Of a stretch of DNA of 64,000 nt, positions 33,191-44,680 are shown one piece after another. The notes under the pieces are model-generated. The model had not been told where the DNA came from and searched no databases. It saw only the letters and a program-made list of their open reading frames with translations. Each line of letters begins with the position of its first letter. Position 1 is the stretch's first letter. The stretch is from assembly GCA_037893245.1 (NCBI GenBank), contig JBAIAA010000519.1:124001-188000 (forward strand). Reading direction: 5' to 3'. The position numbers and the translations under genes were made by a program. The DNA is from Crossaster papposus. Taxonomy: Eukaryota > Echinodermata > Asteroidea > Velatida > Solasteridae.

Positions 33191-33327
33191 TTCTCGCGGT
33201 CGGACATCCGGGAACTTCGTTTATCTTCCCATTGTTTATGCACTTAGCGCAAAGGGGAAAATTTGAGGTTAAACGCATGTTGTTATGGACGGCTCGCCCC
33301 TTCGTGACGTCATGCCGACCGCGAGAA
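33191..33327. mobile_element. Short TIR element, family J, copy 2
   Basis: 137 bp from TTCTCGCGGTCGGAC to GCCGACCGCGAGAA, with perfect 13-bp inverted ends. It is the reverse-oriented relative of 23,629-23,755. Confidence 0.82.
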
Positions 33328-34004
33328 TAAGTAACTTCCTCAAAATAAGTAATTTATACACCACTTCAAAGCATTTTTAAATTTCTTTCCAATGGTTTTT
33401 GTTTGGTTCAAATTGGTTAAAGTTGATTTTTTTTTGTCACATAGGTGGACACTTTTACCTAGGTAATTCTGTCCCTTCGTACAATTTTACCGGGGGACAT
33501 AATTACCGTCCACACGGGCAGCCCCGTAATGTAAAACTTACATTTTGGTCACGTGATTTCTGTCTGGAGGAATTACACCGTACCACATAATTATGCATGA
33601 CATGTACGGTTTCGCGCCTTTAACTTTTGGGTTCATATCAATTGATTTAATGTTTCTGAAGCACAACGGGCACTAAAATATGATAACAGTTGTGAATCCA
33701 AAATTGCCTTAAGCCCTCTACGAAACAAAGCCAGGGATCAGCGTGTTGTTGACTAGTCTTTGCCCAAGACGAATACATTATCCATTCGATATTTGATTGT
33801 GCACGTCGCAGTGCGCTATTAAACGCTAACGACACGGTTATAGACCAGCAGCTCCCTATCTAGTTATTTACACTGTGTCGTTAGCGGGCGCACGACGCTG
33901 ACTGCACTCGACGTACACACACACTGACACTGTGACACAGTATACTCTTCTTGCTTTAGCTTTTGGGTCGTCGGTTTCTAACCATCTGTGTACTGTGGAT
34001 CAAA
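33328..34004. promoter_or_regulatory. Upstream region and 5'UTR of CNTNAP-like gene
   Basis: About 680 bases before the ATG. The last 170 bases (CGTTAGCGGGCGCACGACGC and following) are CpG-richer and probably hold the transcription start. No TATA box or splice-defined 5'UTR exon can be fixed from sequence alone. Confidence 0.4.
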
Positions 34005-34068
34005 ATGGGAACGCTAATTTTACTGGGTTTGATGCTTTATCTGGCCTCGTCCTGTGTTGCACAGTCAG
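34005..34068 (+). CDS. CNTNAP/neurexin-IV-like protein, exon 1 (signal peptide)
   Basis: Gene-level note: eight exons (34,005-34,068; 50,139-50,255; 50,618-50,814; 52,485-52,626; 53,809-54,012; 56,459-56,643; 57,678-57,961; 58,672-58,829) join in phase to encode 450 residues with no stop. The order is signal peptide, F5/8C discoidin domain (about 23-171), laminin-G 1 (about 175-369), and the start of laminin-G 2 (from about 385). This order is specific to the contactin-associated-protein / neurexin-IV family, type I membrane cell-adhesion proteins of septate and paranodal junctions that bind contactins. The family continues with EGF, fibrinogen-like, more LamG domains, one membrane span and a FERM/PDZ-binding tail, which must lie right of the window. 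This exon encodes MGTLILLGLMLYLASSCVAQ, a hydrophobic signal peptide, from an ATG in good context (CAAAATGG). It ends at donor G|GTAAGC in phase 1. Confidence 0.88.
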
Positions 34069-34689
34069 GTAAGCTACATGCTAGGATGTTTTGAATAGAA
34101 TGATGATTGCTGGTGGAGAATTTACGTGTATAAATTGCATCTTTTTTTTTACCCCATCGATACAATACATTTTCCAACGTGCAGTCGATGTCATTCAATG
34201 GGCATGATGGAAGCGGGAAACGTACCGTACATGCAGAGCCGGCCACTTTGGTAGCCGGTTGTGTACAAAGTCTGGAGAGTGGATGAAAATTGAAATTTTC
34301 CTAACAAAATTGGCAATGTTTTTTATCCCAGATTCATGCCTTTTCAACATTTTGGCACTGATTGACCTTCATTGAGATTTAAATTATATTTAATTTTTAA
34401 AGAAGAAAAAAGTGGCTTCAGGTTGCAACATTTTTGTAACAGTTTAGGACCTAGTTAGTACTAGTACTAGTAGTTTCTGTATTTTGTATAGCCCCCCCCC
34501 CCCCCCCCCCCCCCCAAGGCAAGTGATATAGGAAAATGCCAATTGTTTTTCCAATTTTTTTTAGACACGAGATATGGCATTGGCAATATTATTCATGGTT
34601 GTATTGCGCATGTTGTGGGAGGTTTAATCCAATGTAAGGGTCATGGACCAGACTTAATAAAAGTTTACGCCGTGGCTATTTTTACGTGA

Positions 34690-35066
34690 CTGTAAACCTA
34701 CGCACTTCGGCTATTTTTATGTGAGTTCCGGTAGCGCATGCGCAGTCCCTAGTTAATTGTATACAGTCCCTAGTTTTTTGTATACACGACTTTTATACCT
34801 TTTTCTAGAGACCCTATCCAGATGAGATTATTAATGTAGGTCCATAATTAACCAATAATTTTGGTTAATACTAATAGAAAAAGGTATAAAAGTCGTGTAT
34901 ACGAAAAACAAGGGACTGTATACAATTAACTAGGGACTGTATCCATTTATTTTGGTGAATTATGGCTGTCAACCTTCGTTGGTCTTCATATGTTTTGCGC
35001 GTATGAGTTTCCCTGTCTGGAACCAGTTATATCACCGAAGTACCGGTACGTAGGTTTACAGTCAGA
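34690..35066. repeat. Large two-level inverted repeat (hairpin)
   Basis: Inner arms of about 60 bp at about 34,745-34,806 and 34,878-34,940 (GTATACAGTCCCTAGTT and GGTATAAAAGTCGTGTATAC landmarks) surround a loop of about 70 bp. Outer arms CTGTAAACCTACG (34,691) and CGTAGGTTTACAG (35,050) close the structure. It is probably a foldback-type or MITE element. No coding frame. Confidence 0.8.
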
Positions 35067-35665
35067 TACATGTATAAGTAGCCACTTCCAAAAGTTTAAA
35101 TATAATGTGACACTGAAAACTTTGTTTGAAACCAGCTGTTTTATTGGACGGTAAAACATAACCCATGTTTTTTTTACCAATAGATATGGCTAAACCATCT
35201 CTTCGGTATTTTATGAATATAGGTAAACTAACTGCGAACGAGTAGGTTTGACCAAAACAATGGCACAAAAGATATTATGGGTGTGAGCTATGGTATTAGG
35301 CCAAATTAAAACATAGTTCACCCACGATTAAAAATCAAAATTCATGTGGGTCGATCATGTATGGACTGTACACGACTACACGTCACACCCTAGCCTTTCT
35401 ATTATAACAAAATATATTTCCAGAGCATGTACACAGTGATGCTAAAGTCTAAAATACGATCTTAAAATTTTATTATTTTGTAAAAAAAAAAACGATTTGG
35501 TAACGTCTACGATTTAAGCGATAAACATAAAACAAGAATTTGAGATAATAAATCCCGATCCCCCAAAAACCAAAAAACAAACAAAATTTTAAAAAGGGCA
35601 TTTGAAATCATGATGTTGTCACGTTCATGGTATAAAAAAAAAGCCTTATCATGCGAAAATAATAA

Positions 35666-36035
35666 CTAAAAGGTTTACATTTTCCGGGGTAAATAATGGT
35701 ATTTTGATGTAGAAATAACGGTACTGGCACACACAAATTTTGGTCCCATTTTTGGTCCCATCGGTACAAATTCGCCCCCAAATTACCAAAAGGTTCACAT
35801 CTTTTGGGGTAAATAATGGTATTTTGATGTAGAAATAACTGTACTGACACACGAACAATTTTGGTCCTATTTTTGGTCCCATCAGTACAAATTCGCCCCC
35901 CAAATTACCAACAGGTCCACATTTTCCGGGGTAAATAATGGTACATGTATTTTGATGTAGAAATAACGGTACTGGCACAACAAAAATGTTGGTTCCATTT
36001 TTGGTCCTATCAGTAAAAATTTGCACCCCCCCCCC
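35666..36035. repeat. Tandem triplication, unit about 125 bp
   Basis: Three head-to-tail units each containing GGGGTAAATAATGGTATTTTG (the third interrupted by a few bases), GATGTAGAAATAAC and TTTTTGGTCC. Units differ by scattered substitutions and small insertions. The repetitive minus-strand frames here come from the array and are not a gene. A poly-C tract follows at about 36,025. Confidence 0.9.
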
Positions 36036-36797
36036 CCCCCATAAAACATCCTGTGTACGGGCCTGTACATGTACCTCTTAATCTTATGTTTTATCTAGAG
36101 CTTTTTTTAGCCTCTTCTGGATGCCACCAGGGGCAACATTCAGCGGGGGTTCCTGGCAGACATCTATTTCTGCATTAGGTTACACACTAAATGTTCCTGT
36201 GTGCAGATATTGGCACCTTGCTCACCGCCTTGCTGTCTATCCAAAGGGCTCTGTGTGCTGCTCTGTATGGTCTACCCATGGAGCAATTGCTCCATGGTCT
36301 ACCACACTGATCACACACATTTACTGGTATCTTGGAAGCACCACAGACATGTACCACTCCCATTGGTGCACTCAACATAATAAACATGTAATTTTTTCAG
36401 GATGATTCACAGTTCTGTTTACAAACTTGCTGTCATGCTTTATGCATACTAGTTGGTACACATGTACATGTACATGTACATGCACACACATTGTTATGGT
36501 ACAGGATGTCGTGTGTACACAGACAAACAAACAAACCCAATGACAATGCTGTGTGACCTAGATTTTTTGAGTGTTTGGAGTTTTCACATTTGAAGGCAAT
36601 CTTGACCTTTTACAGTGAACGGTTGATGAATAAAACATGGAATAAGAAAATGCTCAATGCATGAAATACATTTTTCTCAATGCTGCCAAATGTCTCACTG
36701 CACTGTACAGCAGGGTGACAGTTCATTTAGTTTGCACCTGGGCACCCTGGAGGCATAACACTGGGAAACATAATGCCATTTTCGCTGATCAATTCGC

Positions 36798-37183
36798 TTA
36801 AAGGTAGTATACACCATTTGCAGATATCGAAAAAATTTTACTGCCGAATTATTAAGAAATATCTTACTTATTAAGTAAATAATGATTGTAGGCATCCAGC
36901 AAAATGAGGGCCCTAGATATCCTGTAATTGTTCCCAAAAATTGAATTGTATAAACCAAAGTTCATTCTCGCCGGATGGCGATCGCGAAAAAAACAAAAAC
37001 AACATAAGAAAAACTGCCCGACTCCGGTTAAAAACGAACGTCGTTTTTCTTGCGTTTCTCAGCAACCATGATTCTAAAACTTCGGACAGGTCAGTTAAAC
37101 GATATTTACTATGAAATACAACCCCCCAAATCCACCCATTCCTGATAATTCAAAAAATTACCAATGGTGTATACTACCTTTAA
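36798..37183 (-). mobile_element. TTAA-flanked MITE, family A, copy 6 (complete)
   Basis: 386 bp, TTAA at both ends, left AGGTAGTATACACC, right GGTGTATACTACCT. The central hairpin is weakened on one side (TTCTCGCCGGATGGCGATCGCGAA). Confidence 0.94.
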
Positions 37184-37574
37184 GAAAAGAATTCAAGCCT
37201 TGTGTTATGACTGAGTTAACCCCTATCTATTAAATAAATTAATTGTAAGGTTTAGACTATGTGTATTTATAACAACTATTTTAAGGACTTTTGAATCTAA
37301 CATCCTCTTAATTTCATAAAAGGATTTTAAAAATATACAAATGTACTACATGTACATGTGTATAGTATGGTTACTACAAAATGTATACAGTGCACAATCT
37401 AAATAATACCTCTACTATATGTACCAGAGTAGTAGTACTACATACATGTACATGTACTACATGTATTAGTAGTACATGTACCAAGCAAAAAAATCTTGCT
37501 TTACTGTAGCAGGCAATTCTGTGCTTACTGTAAGCGTATGTCATGGGTTAGCGAGGAATTTTAGCTAATTAACA

Positions 37575-37780
37575 GGGGCCAATTTTATAAAACATGTAAG
37601 CACAAATATTTGCTGAGCACAAAAAAGTCTTGCTCAGTAAAAACAGGTTATCGGCCCAAACTGCATGTGGTTTTCATTCAACGCAAAAAACACCTGAATA
37701 CCAGTCACAAACAATAAACATCGACTGAAATTTTGGTTTAGAACCCTGTTTTTTCCAAGAATTGAAGAAGAATTGGCCCC
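37575..37780. mobile_element. MITE, family D, copy 3
   Basis: It begins GGGGCCAATTTTATAAAAC, ends AGAATTGGCCCC and contains AAGCACAAA words. The right arm has drifted. Confidence 0.7.
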
Positions 37781-38112
37781 AGATGTTCATTGCATGTACA
37801 TGTACGTACCGTATGTATGTGCTGGCAGGCTAAAAAATGTAGCACATAATTTTTCTGCTAGCACTATTGTCAACACACATACAGCCATGAGATTGGGCCT
37901 GCAGCTCTGTGAAATTAGGAGGGGGTTTCATTATAAGATATTATGGGATGTATTTCTAATTAGTTGTGTGATTGTGTGTGTGTGTGTTAATTATAGCTCA
38001 GTGACTTTAGGGCTGAACCTTGATATTTGATTAGAAAATGATTATTGCCTGAGAACAGTGAGATATTGCTGCAGGTACATGTACATGAACAAGTAGTAGC
38101 TGCTACACTCCA

Positions 38113-38386
38113 GGGCCCAATTTCACGGCGCTGCTAAGCACACGATTTTCTGCTAACCGAGCCTCCGTCTATTTCACGGAGACCGTAAGCAGTAAGCACA
38201 GCAAAAGGCACGCTTAACTTAGCGGGAAAATTTGCTTAAATCAGTGACGTAACAATAGAATCTCCATGCGCGCGCCAACGTTAGCACAAAAAAGCCGTGA
38301 AATAGCGCTTAAGGTTAGCAATTTTTTCTGCTTAAGTAAGCACAACTTTTCCGCTAACTGTTAAGCAGCGCCGTGAAATTGGGCCC
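38113..38386. mobile_element. MITE, family D, copy 4
   Basis: It begins GGGCCCAATTTCACGGCGC and ends GCGCCGTGAAATTGGGCCC, a 19-bp perfect inverted end. GCTAAGCAC and GTTAAGCAG words lie just inside. This is a CG-rich variant of the family. Confidence 0.85.
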
Positions 38387-38832
38387 AGGGCTTGATTGTT
38401 TGTGTACAATGATGTACAGTGTGTATGTATGTAAATGTCATTGTCATTAGAGCAAGGCCGTCTTCAAAATTTTGCACAGTTAATGGCAATAGCAAATGTA
38501 CCTTTTGTACAGTACAGTATACTGTAGCATGGTATTGGTTTGGAACTACTGCATTACTGGTACTGTAGTTCATGGGTACTTCCATAAATTTGGGGTAAAA
38601 AAAGTGTGACTTTTGGGTGTCCCTGTTATTACACCTGACATGTTTGACATTGTTTTAATTACAAATTGTTTCATTGTTTGGCATGTAAGTTCCCACATGT
38701 ACTGGTACATACTGTAGCATGGTATTGGTTTGGAACTGTTTACGCATACTGCACTTGTTCAAGATTGTAAAATGTCATGGTTGATAACTAATAGTGTGAT
38801 ACCGGTACATGTTTCCTACCTCCATGTTTACA

Positions 38833-39504
38833 CTAAAGGTCCTGTCACACACTACCGATGTACCTTGCCGGGACTAAACCGGAGCACCAAATTAACAACG
38901 GCAAGAAAATCGGCGGAGCTCCAGCGAGAAAGCACTTGAAAAATCAAAATTGGCCGTAGCAATACCGTTGTAGTACCCGCGTTCCTGTTGTGATACCGTT
39001 GTTCTACCGTTGTCCTACCGATACAGGCCTTGCGCTAACTTTTTTTCTTGGGTAGCCCACCAGGCTAGCAAACTGTAGATTTTACTAGCCTGTTTACACT
39101 TTTGCTAGCCAGTATGCACAGTGCACAAAACTATTCGATCAGTGCGCGCACGTACACATACGTACGTACATGTACTTCCGTAGTAACGTACACGGGCCGC
39201 TACCAGTGCTCTACCGACATTAACGAGGTCATACCGGAGTACTGCCGTTGTACTGCAGTTGTAGTCCCATTGCTTGTTCCGGCAGCGCAACGTTAGTAAT
39301 TTTTAAGCATGTTCAAAAATGTCTATCGTCGTCTGCCGTTTTTTCGCTGATGTACTGACGATGTCCTGATGATGTACTACCGTTCTTAGCGATGTGATAC
39401 CGTTGCACTGTCGTACTACTAGTACCGATCCCCGAAAACTGCCAAATGTTTGCTCTGGTATAGCTCCGACGAGCTAAATCGGCTAGGTGTGATAGGCCCT
39501 TTAG
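38833..39504. mobile_element. TIR element, family L
   Basis: Ends CTAAAGGTCCTGTCACAC and GTGTGATAGGCCCTTTAG are inverted. The interior is rich in TACCGTTGT and TACCG words and contains an unrelated block at about 39,024-39,180 (GCTAGC-rich) that may be an insertion. No transposase-like frame. Confidence 0.6.
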
Positions 39505-39992
39505 ATAAGTAGTTTGCGGTAACACCATGGTAATACTCTTATTACCATGGTCTTACTCTTACTTATCTTATTGCCTTTTCGCCATGCAAACCTTCAAATT
39601 GTATGTACTACATGTATATATTGGAGTCAAACAGCGATCTTTATTAGAGTACAGAATCCATGGACAACCGGTACACTGTAGCTGCAGTGCTTTGGTTGAT
39701 TGGCTGCCAAATTACCAGTTGAAATTATTGCAGCTTGAGACGAGTTCAAGCAATCTGATTTCAAGCGGTGTCGCTCTGGCCACCCAGTCCTCCTGGACTG
39801 ATGAATTTGTATTTGATTATCCAGCCAATTTCTACCTGCAGATTGAAGCTAATTGAGACATTATGCAAATAATGAAGGGTCTTTTGAGGGAGTGACGCAC
39901 GTACCGGTAGAAATACAATGTAAGCATCACAGAGAAGACAGAATTCTGCTGTATTGTGGGGCCAGTTGCTTTGCACAAGATTCTTTGTTGTA

Positions 39993-40262
39993 TTAACCAG
40001 TTTACGTCGGAGGGTGTTTATCACACGTTACACAAAACATTTCTGGAATTCAAAACGGGTGATGGGTAAACAGGTCGTGAGCAAGGCAGGAAATATTTGT
40101 CAGCGACTGGCTCGCAGCAAGAGAGGCCGGAAATATCAGGGTGTGCTACCCACAGGTGCTGGCATAAATCCGTCTCAGATCGAAGTTCGTAAAGTTTGTA
40201 AAGAAAATAATTCCACACCTGGGCTCGGTCAATATAAAAATAATCCCAGTGTGAACTGTTAA
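39993..40262 (+). mobile_element. TTAA-flanked MITE, family B, copy 3 (diverged)
   Basis: 270 bp from TTAACCAGTTTACGTCGG to GTGTGAACTGTTAA. It shares GCTGGCATAAATCCGTCTCAG and AAATAATCCCA landmarks with the other copies but is clearly older, with small insertions. Confidence 0.85.
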
Positions 40263-41208
40263 AGAATCATATTTTGGGTGCAGAGCTCAAACACTGCAAT
40301 TTCGTCAGGTGCACCATGCTGTGACATCATCTACATGGATTGTGTGCACAAGATACCTCACTTTGTGGTACTTTGTACTGGTATGACTAAGGAATTGAAA
40401 GTACTAATTCAAGGGGGAAAAAATGTAACCAAATAGTGCATGTGGCACTATTGGAAAAGATCACTAAAAATTGTCCACGGGTACTCGTATTTCAAACTTG
40501 TTGATGGTTACAAAATGTACATGTACCGGTACATGTATGTACCGGTATTTGCCATAAATGAAACATAGTTTACAGATAAATTTGCAAAGACTACTTTACA
40601 GAATATGTCGTACACCTACAGTGTGTTTCATCCGCATTATTTTGTGTGTGTAATGTACGGTATTTACATGTACCGTAGTTATTGACAAATGTGTACAAAA
40701 GGACAGAAACTACAGTATTAGGGAATCAAATAGTGGACAACATGGTTTCAAATCAGGCTGAATACGCATACGTGTGCATCCATGTAGGCTACCTTTTCAT
40801 GTTGCTGACACTGACAGTATACATTCGACATGTGTGCAATGCAGACCTGCATGTACAGTAGGTATATTTTCATATGTGCATGGCTGAATGCAATTTAAGA
40901 TTGTGATGATGGAAATACGGTATGTGGTTTTTTCTGCTGCACATTAATCATGTCCCAGGGGGCAAGAGACTTGATTGGGTATTGCGTTCATGTTCAATTC
41001 GTTGGCTTATCCTAAAATATTTTGTGTATGAAGATCACTTCTATTGGACCCACCAACATTTACATTTTTCGGTTTTGAAGCCGTTTTAACTCTTTTTTGT
41101 TCACTTTAAAAAAAAAATTGCCCCCCAAAATTACTAAATAATGCGTCGGTAGTCTGTTAAAACAAATCTGAAAATTGAAGCTTATTTGAAATTTTGTGAC
41201 CACTTATC

Positions 41209-41530
41209 TTAAAAGTAGGATACACCATTTGCAGATATCGAAAATATTTACTACCGAATTATTACATGTAGGTATTACTGTATCTTACTCATTTGATAAT
41301 AAATAATGATTCTAGGCATCCAGCAAGATTAAGGCGCTAGATATCCTGTAATTATTCCGAAAAATTGAATTTTATAAAAATAAAAAACAAGAACAACATA
41401 AGAATCACTGCCCGATGCCGGTTGAAATCGAACGGGTAAGTTAAACGATATTTACTATAAAATAGAACTTCCCAAATCTACAAATTCGTGATAATTCAAG
41501 CAATTACCAATGGTATATCCTACCTTTGAA
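41209..41530 (-). mobile_element. TTAA-flanked MITE, family A, copy 7
   Basis: Reverse orientation, TTAAAAGTAGGATACACC to GGTATATCCTACCTTTGAA. The hairpin region is deleted. Its right end meets copy 8 head-on. Confidence 0.9.
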
Positions 41531-41902
41531 GGTAGGGTACACCATTGGTAATTGCTTGAATTATCAGGAATGGGTGGATTTGGGGGGTTGTATTTTATAG
41601 TAAATATCGTTTAACTGATCTATAGGCCAAAGTTTTACAATCATGGATGATGAGAAAAATCAAGGAAAACAGCGTTTGTTGGGAACCGGCGTTCTAAAGG
41701 CAATTGTTCTTTGTTCATGTTTCGCGATCGCCATCCGGCAATTGCAATTTAAAAAAATATATTGGAATAATTACAGGATATCTAGTGCAACCATTTTGCT
41801 GGATGCCTAGAATGAATCATTATTTAATTTTAAATAAGATATTTTTAAATAATTTGGCAGTAAACATCTTCAATATATCTGCAAATGGTGTATTTTTTTT
41901 AA
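41527..41902 (+). mobile_element. TTAA-flanked MITE, family A, copy 8
   Basis: Forward orientation, GAAGGTAGGGTACACC to GCAAATGGTGTATTTTT. The TTGAA at the junction with copy 7 looks like a decayed shared TTAA. The right TIR has degenerated to poly-T. Confidence 0.88.
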
Positions 41903-42257
41903 TGTACCGGTACTTATTTCTAGTAATCACTGGAAATTTCTCAAAACCCTTACAGAAAGCATGCAATGGATGTTGCATGGGGGCTATTCTGCCCGAGCAC
42001 AAAGCCTTCATGTACATGTACCTTGGATGTGTTACAAAGGAAATGGCCAAGGGGCAACTCTGTACAAGACTGTATTATTTAGGTACATGTACCGTAAGGC
42101 TGCCGTTTACCCTAAAGAGCGCTTTTCCACGACGCCACACTGATTATCAATTTAGGAAATCGTACCGCACGTTTTTATTGTGTCCATGGGGGACACTTTA
42201 GAATTGCCGAGCAAGCACTGGGTAGTATTGTGTAGCTGTGAAAACGCGACTCCCCAT

Positions 42258-42338
42258 CCCCCCCCCCCCCCCCCCTAACCCCCCCCCCCCCTAACCCCCC
42301 CCCCCCCTAACCCCCCCCCCCCCCCCTCCTTCTCCTCC
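42258..42338. repeat. Poly-C blocks separated by TAA
   Basis: Four C runs of 12-17 bases joined by TAA triplets, giving CnTAA units that resemble an expanded CCCTAA telomere motif. Confidence 0.9.
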
Positions 42339-42958
42339 TCCCTCCTCCCTCCCCCGCGTGTAAATTGATCTTACATGTACATGTAATAATCTACACCATT
42401 ACACTTACAGGGCCCATTATAAATTCTGCAGTCCTCAAATCCATAGGCATAAATATTAAAATTCACACATATTGACAAGCTCGAAAATTGTGCTAATTTC
42501 GTTTTGTCGTTTATGGATCAAATTTTCAAACATGGCTAAAAGGAACTTGATACAAAAACTGACTGATAATATCCCTATCATTCTCAAAAACTGTTATGAT
42601 TGTAAAATATTTCATCCACACTGGGCAGTAAATACAAAACAAGGGTGGGCTTGATTTAAAAATAGTTCTCCAATTTATAAGCAAGTTAGTGGTCACTAGT
42701 AATAAATATTGGAGGATTTTGCAGGATTCAGGTTACATGGAGTTAACACTTCGGAATTGTAGGATTTTGCACGATTCAGGTTATGTGTGAGGAAAAAAAA
42801 GGGTAGGGAGTTAGGGTTAATGACTAACGAAACAGAGAGCGTCTGTATAAGAGTTTGAATGTTGTCCATGTTTATAGGGATAGTAGTCTCAATTCAGCTG
42901 TGTTGGATATCGTTGCATTCAGCAGGGTGCCTAGAGAAAATCTCTTAGGGGTACAATG

Positions 42959-44680
42959 TACCGTAATTTCCTGCGGACAAGACGCGGCTTATCTGACTTT
43001 CTAGACCACAAAAACATCGCCGCGCCTTATCTTTCGGTGCGCCTTATCTGATGTCGCTTGAGTTCAAAGTGACGTCTTTGTGTGAAGAATTCTTTGAACG
43101 CCGCAATCTTACTCAATAATGCGGTCAACCAATTAGCTCAACTCTCCGGACATTGTGGCCATGTTTTCATTCTAACAATGCCGCGATGTGTTGATCCCCT
43201 ACAACCGTGCTTCCCTTCCAACAATGCCGCGATGTGTCGATCCCCTACAACCGTGAAAAGATCGTTATCCAACCCTGAAGTCCAGTTTAAAAAATCTTCA
43301 TTGCCATTGGGTACGTGTGTAAAATCAGCCCTGATACTTCACGACGGCAACGACGGCAATTGCCGTCATGCCCCTACCGATTGCCGCAATGCCATTCAAA
43401 AATCCCACTTTCCACGGCAATTGTTGCCGTGCCCTTTTTTGTTATTGCCGCCGTGTCCTTTCTCCTGAAAAAATATATTAAACGATATTCTGCATGCGAC
43501 ATAAATCTTAAAAAATGACACAGAAAATGAGCTGAAATATAGCGACTGTCAAAACTTGCGATGTCTGTGTGATCTATCTGCAGATCCCACAAAAAAAATT
43601 AACGCAACAAACAACTTACCTCTCACACACGCACATTCGCTCGCAGTTAACACTGGCCCAGACGCGCAGTAGGATGTGAAAATATTATACCGAATGCAGC
43701 GCGGTTCCCTGCAATATGTATCCTAATACTGCACGTGAACCAGCGACGCGGTCATTGATGATATTATTTTCCCACCGCGTGTCCGGTCGATCGAGTGTTG
43801 TGTAGAATGGCGCGACTGTGACCACGTGCAGTACGTGTGCTCGGTATAGGCCTACTATTAATTACGCACGGCAGGCCTATAACTTGACGTGTGTCGGAAG
43901 AATAACCAGTAACCCTCCATCTAAGACAGACATCGAGTAAACAGAACGGCCACAAAAGACAACTTTAGCAAAAAAATAAGATGAACTGAAAACACTTTAG
44001 ACTTTAGAATTATAGACATTTATTTTTTTGATTTTATATAAATGTAGGTTTTTAAATTGGGCCTGTGCCTACTCTAAAATATTCTAATAATTATAGCTTG
44101 TGCAGAATTATATTAAGTTAACTCTATGTTGTCTGATTACGTTGTCTGGAAAGAAACTATATCACTGACTGAATTATTTTACAATCCCACAGACCAAAAC
44201 ATTAAACGTGGTTTTGAAACCCGATATCTGCGGGAGAGGCACATGTATCGGTTTCCATTGTATAAACTCTGCGGTCAGGAACATCTGGGGTTTGCGCTTG
44301 TTGATACATTTCGTGTCGGCTCACTCAAAGGGTTAGTTCATTGAACCTTATTTCTTTTGGGAAAAAGACGCACCATTGTAGGGTCAGAAACCGCAATCAT
44401 GCACAGCGTTGGCTTGATAGATGAAGGTTGGTATCAATTTACTTTGGTCTTTTCTTGGACTCGTGTGATCGTTCTAAGCATGGAGGAAGGGCAACAAAAT
44501 GACCCCTTTCTGGCGATGTACCTACACCGTACCGGGTGGCGCCTGGTGTTATTTTGGGTGCGTTCAAGCATGCGCCTTATTCGGCGGTGCGCCTTATCTG
44601 TTGACGTTTGAATTTTTGGGGGTGATTTTAGGGGCCTGCGCCTTATCCGCCGAGCGCCTTATCCGCAGGAAATTACGGTA
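42959..44680. mobile_element. TA-flanked TIR element, 1.7 kb, non-autonomous
   Basis: Inverted ends CCGTAATTTCCTGCGGA (left) and TCCGCAGGAAATTACGG (right), each bordered by TA. GCGCCTTAT subterminal motifs are repeated on both sides (42,997 to about 43,060 and 44,570 to about 44,665). TA duplication and such ends would fit the Tc1/mariner-pogo group, but I see no DDE transposase. The interior contains a 58-bp-spaced duplication (about 43,177-43,255) and an exon-like segment at 44,190-44,331. Confidence 0.75.
44190..44331 (+). pseudogene. Exon-like segment inside TA element
   Basis: Between an acceptor (TTTTACAATCCCACAG) and a donor (AAAG|GTTAGT) the frame is open for 47 codons and reads as ordinary protein (RGFETRYLRERHMYRFPLY, then KLCGQEHLGFALVDTFRVGS). 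I do not recognise the family. It may be a captured host exon carried by the element, a remnant of a transposase, or chance. Confidence 0.3.

Noticed and set aside
35608-36070. Minus-strand frames with repeated VPVPLFLHQNTIIYP-like peptide
   Set aside because: The peptide repetition follows the 125-bp tandem DNA units. No splice sites or family match.
36276-36297. Perfect 22-bp palindrome CCATGGAGCAATTGCTCCATGG without the outer bases
   Set aside because: Striking but isolated. No element ends or related copies nearby, so it may be chance.
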